Of a DNA stretch of 64,000 bases, positions 22,855 through 39,017 are shown piece by piece. Made by a program: the position numbers and the translations under genes. The notes below the pieces were generated by a model, which saw only the letters and a program-made list of their open reading frames with translations, made no database searches and was not told the origin of the DNA. This stretch comes from Tretioscincus oriximinensis (lineage: Eukaryota > Chordata > Lepidosauria > Squamata > Gymnophthalmidae), in NCBI GenBank assembly GCA_022410635.1, contig JAJVDF010000363.1, positions 423,980-487,979 of the forward strand, in the 5' to 3' direction. The first letter of the stretch is position 1. Each line of letters opens with the position of its first letter.

Positions 22855-23023
22855 TCATCTTCCTTTTTAACCTGGCCTTTGGTTGAAGAAATGCTGTTTT
22901 TCTTCCTACCTTCAGATGTTGTTTTGATACTATTTTAATATGCTATTTTTTTGCTGTTGTTTTTACTGTTGGACTGAGACTTTCAGGTATGTGACGGGAT
23001 ATAAATATAAATAAAACCCACAA
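22855..23023 (+). mobile_element. L2-like LINE 3' tail
   Basis: The segment begins TTTTTAACCTGGCCTTTGG (the end of the LINE protein), then carries the pyrimidine-rich tail with GGACTGAGACTTTCAGG and GATATAAATATAAATAAA. It is more diverged than the 21640 copy. Confidence 0.7.
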
Positions 23024-23771
23024 TTATTTTTAGATTGCAGGGTTTAACTCATTGTGTAGAGGGGGCTTGAGAGTCGTGATTCTCCCAAATGCAATATAAA
23101 TTAAAGCTCTGATTCTAGACTATTTTGCAGAATATTGCTTCTGTATTTCAAACTAGATTTTGTCTAATAAATAACGTACCTTATTATACACTGTTGTTCA
23201 TCTTAGGCTATGTTTACCTAATTTTAAGACCTTCTAAGGACCAGATTTTTTTCCTATGACCTGATGCATAAAATCATGAATTTCAAAAAAGGTGTATTTA
23301 ATTCTTCTCATTACTGAATGTGCACAAATACACATGCCAAAGCACTGTGTATTCATTCCAGAACCCAGTCACTCATGCATTGGGTCCTCATCTTATCACA
23401 CCTATTTGCATCTATTCAGGAACATACAGTAGCTTGCTATTAATAGTCCTAGCATTTGTCCACTCCATTGCATCTGAAGAAGCGCAAACTATTAACTTTC
23501 TCTTGTTAATCTCCAAGGTGATATAAGGCCTTGATTTCTTTGAATGGTAACGGGCCCTGAGATTTTATGTATAGAAATGTCAATACATAAATAAATATTG
23601 TTCTCACTGTATTCTTTGTTTGCATTGTTATTGTTTCATTTGTTGTTAATGTTGTTAATACCATAAAATTTTTAAAAAGGAACGGTGCAAACTGAATATT
23701 AATTTTGATGGAGAATACCAAACGGAACCAGATAATACATTAATAATCTTGCATGTGCAGAGGTTGGTCTA

Positions 23772-23954
<183 letters not shown>

Positions 23955-24470
23955 TTATTAAATGGAGAACGAAATACTGTACAGCAGCAAGGAGGAACTG
24001 AATAGGCAGTTTTAGAAAACAAGTTGAAAAGTTAAAGTTTTGGTGAAAAAGCTGCTCCTGGCCATTTCCTGCCATGCATTCTTTATGTCTACTATTGCTC
24101 TCCTTATACAAAGATGTCACAGAGTTGTGCCAATTTTTTCTCAGAAATAATAAAAAATAAAAAGTGGAGCCTTCAGTAGTTAAGGTCTTGATAGTATAGA
24201 AAATCACTAGAGATCAAGAAGAACTATGATCATATGTCCCCTCTCCCACTTCAGGTAAAAGGCCCGTTAACTAGATTGAAATAATCTGCTTATTTTTGCA
24301 ATATAATTGACACCATGATCCCCAGCACATATCTGGAAAGGATCATTTAACTACTGGAAGNTAATTATTCAACATTCTCTGGAGAACATCTTGAGAAAAA
24401 GACACAGCATTGCCTCNTTAAGGAGGAGTGATCAACTTCTCTGATCAAACATTCAAGGTGGTTTAAAAGT

Positions 24471-24777
24471 AAATGTGTGATCAGGGCCAAAGTTAGTGGG
24501 CNGTATTGTAGGTATTAAAATAGATGTAGAGGTGAGCTAATCCAGTTCTTTCTCATTCTGATGATAATTAATTGGCCTTATGATGGACGTTAGCTTCCAA
24601 AATAAAACGCAGAGGAAATACCAAGGTTCTGGTCACACATTAATTTTTCAATCTCCTTCAGTCCTGAAGAATTAGCTTAATCTTGCTTTCTTCTGGAATA
24701 AACCAGAAAGAAAAAACAGACTTAAATTCATTCTCCAGGACTGAAGAAAGTTTAAGTGTAAATGTGTGACCAGTACC
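24471..24777. mobile_element. Cluster of inverted-repeat (MITE-like) units
   Basis: Three related termini are seen: AAATGTGTGATCAGGGCC at 24471, GGTTCTGGTCACACATT at 24625-24641 and AATGTGTGACCAGTACC at 24761-24777. The first two bound one unit of about 170 bp. The second and third bound a palindromic unit with inner arms CTTCAGTCCTGAAG and AGGACTGAAG. It is non-coding and lies in the intron between PAK6 exons 6 and 7. Confidence 0.6.
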
Positions 24778-24877
24778 TAAAGTTGCATCAGGCTAGATAT
24801 CCTGAATCCCCCCTCCTCAACATGCATTGTGGCAGACTAGATTCAGTAAAGCATTTTCAAAACACCAGAAGCGGNTG

Positions 24878-29536
<4,659 letters not shown>

Positions 29537-29709
29537 TTATCTTTTGGCAATTTCATAATTTCATGTTTATTTCTATATCTGAAGGCCACAGGGCAGCTGC
29601 AGAAGTCACTCTGCCCTTGTTCAAACAACATTCCTAATCTAGGTCCTTCAAATATTTTGGAAAAGTAATTCAAAGTACCCGGAGAACAGTGGATTGGCAA
29701 AAGCTGGAA

Positions 29710-29952
29710 AAATTGGCCCTGGAAAAATAAGCCTCAAAGAGCTGCATGAGGAAATCGTGGTCTTTGTCCATTTTCCTGCCTCACATTTAAAAATCACTAA
29801 CTTACAAGTTTACAAATTGTCACCAACACTGGTAGTTGGTGACAATTTGTAAACTTGTAAGTTAGTGAATTTTAAATNTGAGGCAGGAAAATGGACAAAG
29901 ACCACGATTTCCTCATGCAGCTCTTTGAGGCTTATTTTTCCAGGGCCAATTT
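29710..29952. repeat. 118-bp near-perfect inverted repeat (hairpin)
   Basis: The left arm (29710-29827) and right arm (29835-29952) are reverse complements, with one mismatch (29793/29869) and one N (29878). They are separated by 7 nt at 29828-29834. The arms start AAATTGGCCCTGGAAAAATA and end at the tip with GTCACCAAC. No target duplication is evident at the outer ends. It could be a fold-back duplication, a MITE, or a draft-assembly artefact. Confidence 0.8.
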
Positions 29953-29954
29953 AG

Positions 29955-30178
29955 AAAATTGGGCAGGAATGGGAGGAACCTTTACTGAAGGGAGAGTGAC
30001 TTCAGGAACTGGCCCTGGATGCCAGCACCCCCTAGTGGTGGTGCAGTGAATTAGAGAAAAGAAAATCAAAAAATGTTTTTTTTCCTCAGCAAAAACAGGA
30101 AAATCGGCCCCCAGGAGGGTGGGATAGACACTTCAAAACCACGTTTCCCCCCCNAAAAAGTGGTCATTTGGTCAGCCT
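29955..30178 (+). mobile_element. hAT-like MITE, 3' part
   Basis: It shares blocks with 57350-57548, including TTTACTGAAGGGAGAGTG, CCCCTAGTGGTGGTGCAGTG and CTTCAAAACCACGTTTCC. It ends GGTCATTTGGTCAGCCTA, the terminus of the 6437-6631 MITE. Its left end is lost next to the inverted repeat. Confidence 0.65.
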
Positions 30179-30315
30179 ACTTCCATCTCTTTCCCCAGAA
30201 TAATCTGTATTCCCACAAACCAAACAAATGTAATGTATCTTTGTGTTGACAGAATTCCTGCCTCTAGCNTGCTATATTCCTTGCTACCGATTTTCTTCAA
30301 AGCACCCGGTCATAC

Positions 30316-30870
<555 letters not shown>

Positions 30871-31951
30871 TTAGTCAAGTGCGTTTCAGTTAGTGAATGG
30901 ATGAAATATGCAGCTGATCCTTNTTCTAAAAAAATACTTTTCATTTTTTNAAAAAATCTAACTTTTCTTACTTAAAAAAAAAATCCAACACCTTGACTAA
31001 CAGAGATGCAATAAAAATAGTAAAACCTAGCACACCGTCCCTCCAGACTCATGTCATAGGCTGCATGCACACATCTGTTTTTTACATCGTTTGGAGTGCA
31101 ATCAGAAAGTCTCAGGCACACGTGCTAAGCACTTTCCAGTAGTCAATCAGCAATAAACACAGTTTATTGCGGAATAAACTATTGCTCAGATATTCAGACA
31201 TTGTTCCAGAGAACCCCCATACTTTCGCGAGTGTGTGCATGTGCACAAATCAGACGTGGGATGTTAAAACAAGCGAGAACGTGGCAGTTGTTTCTATTGG
31301 TGGTTGTGAGTGAAAAAACCCTTATCAGATTGCACTGTAACAAGATCAGCAAGAGATGCCATGGAGCTGGGGAAATGGTCACGGAATATACATGTTTGGT
31401 GTACACAGATACACGATTGCTATATTCCAGAAATGTCCTTGCATTCCAGTATATGCAAGAAATGGTGTTGGCTCCTGAAATACTGCTCAGAGTTGAGGAA
31501 TTCGCTGATATTCCCTTTGAAGCACAGTAAACGGTGTCAGACGTTAACCGGTTTTGATTCTCTTACATGGTGGTTCTGAGAAAGATTGTCATCTGTTCAT
31601 TCANCTCATTTCCCTTCCATGTAGCAAAACTAGAAGGAGACAAATTCTCCCAGAGAAATTTCAAATGGATTATATAAGAGCATTTCAACTGAAAGGCTTG
31701 GGAGCCTGTAGTACATGAAAGCAGCTGGACATCCTGGCCCCTAAGGAGGTTATTACTTGGCCAAATACATGGTTCATTTACAATCTTTTTTGCCTATAAG
31801 GAACAAAGTGCTATGCATTTTTTAGAGGCCACTGATAACTGATATTCACATTTTTTAAAAATAAATTATTTGTTTATTGGAATTTTTTTCTTTCTTTTAG
31901 GTGAAAACTTAATTGAAACCAATTAAAGAATTCAAACTTATAAACAAGCTT

Positions 31952-31952
<1 letters not shown>

Positions 31953-32009
<57 letters not shown>
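31953..32009 (+). repeat. (TAA)19 microsatellite
   Basis: An uninterrupted 57-bp TAA tract immediately before the first recognisable sequence of the Dong/R4-like LINE. A second CAA/TAA tract closes the element near 35107-35140. Confidence 0.95.
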
Positions 32010-32011
<2 letters not shown>

Positions 32012-35000
32012 TTGCTCAAATAGCATCTAACACAGAGCGAAAGAGACTGCCAATCTTGAAAACTATAGACAGGAAACGAATTGCACTGATGAAAGACATT
32101 AACTCTGTACTTGCAACAGTCCATATTGCATCAATTGAAGAATTGAACCAGCTTGCCTACAGTACAGCTGTGATGTTAACCAAAGAACTAGGATTACTGC
32201 AACTGGAGTCAATAAAAAAACCAGCTAGAAAGCCAAAATGGAAAGTCCAATTAGAACTGAAAATAAAAAGCCTAAGATCAGATGCTAGTAACTTGAAAAA
32301 CATGAAGGAGCAGAAACTGAACAATCAGAAAGCTAAAGACCATCTGTTTAAAAAGTACTGGCTGAATACCAGGAAAATNGATGAAGTCTTAGAAATCGTG
32401 AAACAGCAGATAACAGCAACAGCTAGGAAACTCAAACAATACAATGCAAGGATCATCCAGTACAGACAGAATAAAATGTTCCAATCCAACCAAAGGCAGT
32501 TCTACCAAAGCCTGTATCAGCTAGCAGTCAAGAAAATTGAAAAGCCAGAGAAGGAAGCAACAACAAACATTTGGAGAAATCTATGGCAGGTTGAAAAGGA
32601 CTAAAACAAAACTGCCAGGTGGATAAAGGACTCTGAAAAGAAATTCTCAAAGAACAACATGTGACAACTGGAAATAACACNTAAAATGGTCGCAAAAAGA
32701 GTGCAGAAGGTAAAGAACTGGACGTCCCCTGGCACTGATCAGTTGCATGGCTTTTGGCTCAAGCACTTGACCAGCCTGCATGCAAAAATGACTGAATTGT
32801 TCAACAAAATGCTGCAAATAGGAAATGTCAGTGAGTGGCTAACAACAGGCAAAACATACTTAATACAGAAAGATGCAGCAAAAGGAGCTATACCAGAAAA
32901 CTACAGACCAATAACATGTCTGACGACCATGTCCAAATTGCTGACAGGCATCATAGCTGATAGAATTCAGGACTACCTCGAAGAAAATGACATAATGCCG
33001 GTAGAGCAAAAGGGCAATAAAAGAAGAATCAGGGGCATGAAAGATCGACTACTAAGAAACAAAATGATTCTGGAGAACTGCAAATGCNGGAAAACAAACC
33101 TGCATATTGAATAGTCTCCCCCTTGAGGTGCATCAATCACCATCTCTGTGCANTTTCAGAAAATGCTTGAAGGCACACCTCTTTGGCCTGGCTTTTGGCT
33201 AGAAAACTATGGTCTCCTCCCCATTTTTATAAAAGGCTGTTTTTAATATGTTAAAATGATGGTTTTATTGTTAACTGCCCTGAGACCTATGGGTATAAGG
33301 CGGTATAAAAATGTAAATAAATAAATAAATATGGCCTGGATCGACTACAAAAAAGCCTTTGACTCACTGCCACACAGTTGGATCACAAAATGCCTGGAAG
33401 TCACTGGANTCAATGAAAATACTAGGAAGCTCATTGAAAAGACAATGCAGCGCTGGAAGTGAAAGCTATGGACAGGTCAACATCAAGAGGGGCATCTTCC
33501 ACTGCTTTTTAATCATCACTATGATCCCGCTGTCATTCATCCTAAAGAAAACAACCTTGGCTACCAAACTACCAGAAATTCACAGAAAATTTCACACCTG
33601 CTGTACATGGATGACCTGAAACTGTATGGAAAATCAGAAATTGAGATCCAATCACTGACCAACACTGTATGAATCTTCAGTAGTAACATCAGCATGGAGT
33701 TTGGCCTGGACANGTGTGCCACAGTAGCATTTAAGAAAGGAAAAATCATTAAAAATGAAGGCATTGAAATGCCCAATGGTCAAACCATTAAGTGCCACCA
33801 GCCAAAAGTCTATAAATATCTGGGTATCTTACAACTGGACGACATCAAGCATGGTCAGCAAAGAGTACATCCAGAGGACCAAGAAAATTCTGAAAAGCAA
33901 ACTGAATGGTGGCAACACTATCAAGGCTGCAAATACATTGGCCATACCTGCCATCAGGTACACAGCTGGCATAGAGCTGGACAACTTGGACAGGAAAACC
34001 AGGAAATTGATGATGATCCATCATGCACTACTCCTCCGTAGTGATGCTGACAGGCTGTACTTACCAAGAAAAATAGGTGGCAGAGGTCCTTTGCAGGTGA
34101 GGCAGTCAGTGGAAGAAGAGAAGCATGCATTAGCTGACTACGTAAAGGAGAGCAAAGAGTCAGTGTTGATAGAAGTTGACAACAGAAGGCTTCTCAAGGT
34201 AAAGCAAACCAAGAACCAATACAGAAAAACTGCAATTCAAGGTCGGATTGACAGCTGGCAGAATAAAGCACTGCATGGGCAGTTCTCAGATAAGATTAAA
34301 GGCAAAGTAGACAAGGAAAAGACCTGATCTTGGCTTACAAATGGAATGCTGAAGGAGGAGACAGAAGGAATTATTCTAGCTGCACAAGAACAAGCCATCC
34401 GAACAAATGCCATCAAAGCTAGGAGAGAAAAATCAGCAGATGACCCGAAGTGCCACCTCTATGAAGAAGCTGATGAAACCATTGACCATATACTCAGCTG
34501 CTGCAAAAAGATTGCAAACACTGACTACAAGCAGAGGCACAATNCTATGGCACAAATGATCCACTGGAACTTATGCCAGAAGTACCACCTACCAGTGGCA
34601 AAGAACTGGTGGGATCATAAACCAGAAAAAGTTGTTGAAAATGAATAGGCAAAACTACTATGGGACTTCAGGTTGCAGACTGATCGAAAATTAGAACACA
34701 ATACTCCGGACATTACAATTGTAGAGAAAAAGAAAAAGAAGGTGTTGATTGTAGATATTGCAATTCCGGGGGATAGTAGAATTGAGGAGAAACAGTTGGA
34801 GAAAATGACCAGATACGAGGACTTGAGAATCGAACTTCCGCGATTCANACATATACCAGTAAAAGTGGTACCAGTGGTGCTTGGCACACTGGGTGCAGTG
34901 CCGAAAGATCTCAGTGGGCACTTNAAAATGATTGGCATTGACAAAATCTCCCATCTGTCAACTTCAAAAGGCCACTTTATTGGGATCTGCCTGCATCATT

Positions 35001-35140
35001 CGAAGATACATCACGTAGTCCTAGACATTTGGGAAGTGTTCGACTAGTGTTAGATTATATTAAATCCAGCATATTGATCTCATTTGCTGTGTTACTGTTG
35101 CTTTACAACAACAACAACAACAATAATAACAATAATAAAT
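32010..35140 (+). pseudogene. Dong/R4-clade non-LTR retrotransposon, decayed
   Basis: About 3.1 kb of a LINE of the clade with a restriction-like endonuclease. In order: a basic N-terminal region (32056-32604); RT motifs with SPGTDQLHGFWLKHL (about 32721-32765), NYRPITCLTTMSKLLTGI (32899-32952) and AWIDYKKAFDSLPHSWI (33334-33384); the catalytic YMDD (33604-33615); YKYLGILQLD (about 33811-33840); and a CCHC-like C-terminal motif in KCHLYEEADETIDHILSCC (about 34450-34506). The PD..D-type endonuclease core PDITIV and VLIVDIAIPGD (34706-34774) comes last. It has in-frame stops (for example 32602), at least two frameshifts and a nested L2 insertion (33112-33330), so it cannot be active. It lies within a PAK6 intron, antisense to PAK6, and is flanked by TAA repeats. 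Confidence 0.88.
33112..33330 (+). mobile_element. L2-like LINE 3' end nested in the Dong/R4 LINE
   Basis: The insertion runs from AGTCTCCCCCTTGAGGTGCA through GAGACCTATGGGTATAAGGC to an AAATAAATAAATAAAT tail. It interrupts the reverse-transcriptase frame between ..KTNLH and MAWIDYKK. The short ATAT at both junctions may be a target duplication. The L2 copy is therefore younger than the host LINE. Confidence 0.8.
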
Positions 35141-35761
35141 GGTAACACAAACAAAAGCATCCAGAAGACATCCTTGCACTGATACAAGGCATTTTTCCCT
35201 TTCATTTCAAAAACTGATCAACAATTCCTCAAATTACAGAATATTACTGAAAACATGGACCTTGCTCATAACATCCCCAGAATGACTGGCCTCCGGACAG
35301 CCCAAGAATTGTGTTAAGCTGCACTTGGTGACAGTTTTCTAAGCAAACTCCACTCAGAAAACATGTGGCTGTGTAAACTGTGCATGACAAAAGCACATGG
35401 GAAGGATGCCATAAGATCTAAAAGCATTTCTTCACTTGCCTTTCAATAGTATGGAACAAGTGANCAAGGACAGATTCCCCTCTCTTCTATCAAACCTCTG
35501 TGCTGACCTCAAAACATGCATGAGCTTTAGAGCAGCCACAGAGGGCTCTGATAGTTTGGGATGAATGTTTTTAGCTTCTGAAAGGTTTCAATGGCAAACC
35601 TTGGTGTGTATCTAATTTGGTCTCCCAATAGTCTAGAAGACAAAAATGCACCTTCTGCATGCCTCCGTGATCCAGACTGGCCCATGCTAATACACTGGTA
35701 GACCAAATAAATCTAAATCAGGAGCTTCCAGATTTGGACTATGGTCTGTCCAGAGAAGAAA

Positions 35762-36045
35762 GGAACATAAGACCATAATAAGAGCCGTACTGGATCAGGC
35801 CAGAGCCCATCTAGTCCAGCATTCTGTCTCATACAGAGGCCCACCAGATGCACCCAGGCAGTCTGAACAGAGGAAAGCAAAATATGCACCTGTTCATGAC
35901 TCCCTGCAAATGGTATTTAAGGAGTCCTGCCTGTTGCTCCATCCCGGAGGCAGCATCCAGAGACCCATCCTTGTACCCATTTATACCTNACTAGTCCTGT
36001 CTTGAAGCTATCCAAGCTATTAGCTACCGCCACCTCTTGAAGAAG
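35762..36045 (-). mobile_element. CR1-type LINE 3' UTR
   Basis: The reverse complement matches the tail at 14524-14762: GGAACATAAG, GTACTGGATCAGGCCAGAGC, GGAGTCCTGCCTGTTGCTCC and CTATCCAAGCTATTAGCTAC. Confidence 0.85.
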
Positions 36046-36727
36046 ATAATGCGTGCTAAAAGAAGTGGAGCTTCCCTAGTCCATATTAGTGTGCTGACTG
36101 AAGAAGCACTGAAAAGTTCTCTAGGGGATCATAATCTATAATTACATGTTTAAGTGTGGAAAAGCCCTAAAATTCTGCTGATCTGTATTTTAAATGTAGC
36201 CTTACCCAATTGAATACTGTTAGACAATAGGATTTTTGGGAAATTGCATTTCTGAGAATTTGAAAAAAAGTTTTTTAATCAGCTTGTAAAGCAAAATTGT
36301 CTGGTGTGTTTGAGTTTTAAGTTCACAGAATTACTTCTATNTAGTAGAAGCAGAGAAAATCTAAAAGATTCTGAATTTAGGCAAAGATCACTTGGAGGAT
36401 TTTTCAGGGCAAAGGAGTTTTATTCCAAGTAGATTCCGAGTGGATTGCTGAACATTCGTGACCATATGAGGCGAATTCTTGATCAAGCAAGTACCAGTAC
36501 GGCACAAGCATAAAGTACCTCCGTGCAGATTTTTAAATCCACTGTCCAGATCTTTTTAGTTCTTCTTCTGATATACTAAACCAACATGCAAAAAGGAAAT
36601 TCCTAATATGTTTAATGGTCTGATACAGTGGCCAGAGTGAAATCACTCTCTGACATTACCATAATCCCTCATCTCCAAGTTATAGGTATTTGTTACTAGA
36701 CCAAACTAAGGATTAAGGAGCAAGTAA

Positions 36728-37042
36728 ATGAAAGATTCTTCTACCAGAGTTCTTGAGAAAATCTATCAGCAGGACTTTCCTGGGCAGGATGGACAAATAA
36801 GTGCATCCACATACTGGTTGCTTCTTGGTGCTGTTGTTTGTTTTGCTTTGCTTACAATAGTATGGCTTCATGGCTGCATGGTTTGGCAGCACTCATGCCG
36901 TCCTGGTGTAAGGAAAGCAAAAAAAAAAGTATATCTCACTTTAAGAAAACATCAAGAAAAAATCACTTTTGTAGCACTTTTGCCTGATGAAGCCAGATAC
37001 CCAGCACACTTTCATTTTGGCTGGCAAGGTGCGCAAATGTAG
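36728..37042 (+). CDS. Unassigned 104-codon reading frame with a membrane segment
   Basis: A plus-strand frame of 104 codons, antisense within the large PAK6 intron. The N-terminus is polar (MKDSSTRVLEKIYQQDF). A hydrophobic stretch TYWLLLGAVVCFALLTIVW (about residues 28-46) looks like one transmembrane helix, followed by a basic stretch (KAKKK) that would favour the C-terminus being cytosolic. AATAAA occurs 214 nt after the stop (37256-37261). A GTAAGG donor-like site at about 36909 could end an exon inside the frame. No repeat was recognised here. I do not recognise the protein; it may be a chance open frame. Confidence 0.3.
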   Translation: MKDSSTRVLEKIYQQDFPGQDGQISASTYWLLLGAVVCFALLTIVWLHGCMVWQHSCRPGVRKAKKKVYLTLRKHQEKITFVALLPDEARYPAHFHFGWQGAQM

Positions 37043-37786
37043 TCCATGTGTGAATGATAACATTGTTGTGCATTTGAGGATTTTACACTGCTGCTTCTGT
37101 CTTGTGGTCAGCAGAATGATGATCACATAATTGATCATGTGTGCACCATTTACAGTGGGAGGAAAGCATTCATGTAGATTCACCCATACATTTAGCTAAG
37201 AAAATACAGATTCCATTCCAACATCCGTCTGTGACACAGAAACTAGATCTGTCTGAATAAAATAGTGAAAAATAATGCACACTGGAATTGGATGCTGGAG
37301 TTGTCATTTCGTTTGTTTTCACCCTTGACACCAAGTATGATATTAATTTGGTTTTTGCAGGATTTTCTTCCTAGCGGTGTCCCAAAATTGTAAAATGAGA
37401 CTGCAGAATTATATTTTTCAAATGCCATACAAAAGTATATCTCCACACTTTCACCCTGCTGGCTTCAAACANAGGTATCAAAATGCTATATTAATGATCC
37501 AATTGAAATTACAGTGGAAGTTTTGAGTGGGGAAAACACAATTATCCAGATTGAAATATTGGCTGTAATACAGGTGCTGAGCTGGGGAAAAATACTCAGC
37601 AAAAATTCCAATAAACAAAAGTGTTCTTTATTTCATTTGGTACCACAACTTTCAATAGTCCAAAATTAATGCTGCTATTACATCTATTTTGGTCTCAATT
37701 CAAAAAGAAACAAGACTTCTTTCCTGAAAAATGTGGGAAATTTTCTTAACAACAGACAGAACAGAAAGCTTTGCTTTAGAATTTAG

Positions 37787-37920
37787 GCCCTGTCTACTGT
37801 GAACTTTATTCTGGGCTACATCTTGGGACAGAGCGTGGCATCCACAATGCACTAGCATCTGGATGACAGGCTTCTATTCTGAGATACAGCCCAAAGAGAG
37901 TGTGGACAGGACCTTATAAG
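37787..37920. mobile_element. MITE related to the 14067 and 45888 elements
   Basis: The left end TTAGGCCCTGTCTACTGTG and the right end GTGTGGACAGGACCTTATAA are inverted repeats, with TTATTCTGGGCTACATC just inside. It is diverged from the better pair at 45888-46318. Confidence 0.55.
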
Positions 37921-38451
37921 AAAGGCTATAGGAAAATGGCATCCTAGGATTCTGAACTGCAGCCTTACACTTGCACCTGACTACCCCTCTGGCTGGCGGG
38001 GGCTAGAAAGGAATGACATGAGTTGAAGTTCAAGAACCCCAGAACATGAACATTTTGTCTTTAAAATGCCTGAAGCTTACAAAGTACAATAATGTGAACG
38101 CTGTTATGTTTTTCTCTTTTCCTGGTACAGTCGGACTAAGGATTTCATAACTTAAATAAAATGAATTTTAATCTAGTTCTTTTCCATCCAAATTCAACAT
38201 CTCATCACTATATTACACCAGCTGTTATACAATACCTTCCCATCATCAACAACAGCAATAACAAGGAAATGCAGCAGTGCAACCAATATACTGTATAGGC
38301 AAAGTTCATAGGCCTTTAGTTCATTGAAGATGAAGATCCCTTTTTCTTAAAGACCGTAATTAGAATTAAATGGGAGACTCCAACTAGGGAACGAAATCTA
38401 GATCTCCTGTCTGCAACATCCCAGAGGGTTCTTCTACTGTGTGTAAGAGGT

Positions 38452-38598
38452 AGGAGCATCTCTTTAACTTGGTCTTTGCTTGAAGAAATGGCTTTCCCTT
38501 CCCCACTTCCAGCTATTGTTTTAAAATGTCAGTTTTGTATTTCTGCCTTTACTGTTAGCCTTCCTGAGACCTTCAAATATATAAGTTCAAATAATGAA
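38452..38598 (+). mobile_element. L2-like LINE 3' tail
   Basis: Contains CATCTCTTTAACTTGGTCTT, TTCCTGAGACCTTCAAATAT and a short degraded A/T end. It is the same family as 21640 and 22855. Confidence 0.6.
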
Positions 38599-38998
38599 GG
38601 CTAACCTGTGACATACATGTCAAAGGTGACACACCAAGACATTTTGGGTGACACCCACCACCCTGATTAAATTAAAATTTAAGTTAAAAAAAATGAAAAA
38701 AATGAAAAAAAAAAACAGAAAAAAATTTAGTAGCGCTTGCTTGGCTNGAACTGTACAAAATACACCTTTTTTTCTAGTGTGGGTATGTTTATCTACTTGG
38801 CAAGCTCCTCAAAACTACCAGTGAAGGACCTCTCAAATTGCCTCAATAAGCAAAAGGGTTTTTTACTTCAAACTGACTGTTCGATCGCAACATCCCTGAT
38901 ATTCCACCAGGGCTTTCTAGTGATCCAGCCATAATACTGACAGCCTGATGACATATTAAATGTGTTTGGGAGGAAAAGTTATTTAGAACAGGGTTATT

Positions 38999-39017
38999 GG
39001 GGGGGGGGGGGGGGGGG
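38999..39017 (+). repeat. G19 homopolymer
   Basis: A run of 19 G in AT-rich intron DNA, C-rich on the PAK6 sense strand. Its length is uncertain in a draft sequence. Confidence 0.8.

Noticed and set aside
31201..31530. 109-codon plus-strand frame in the PAK6 intron
   Set aside because: No recognisable features or poly(A) context; overlaps open frames on both strands without preference.
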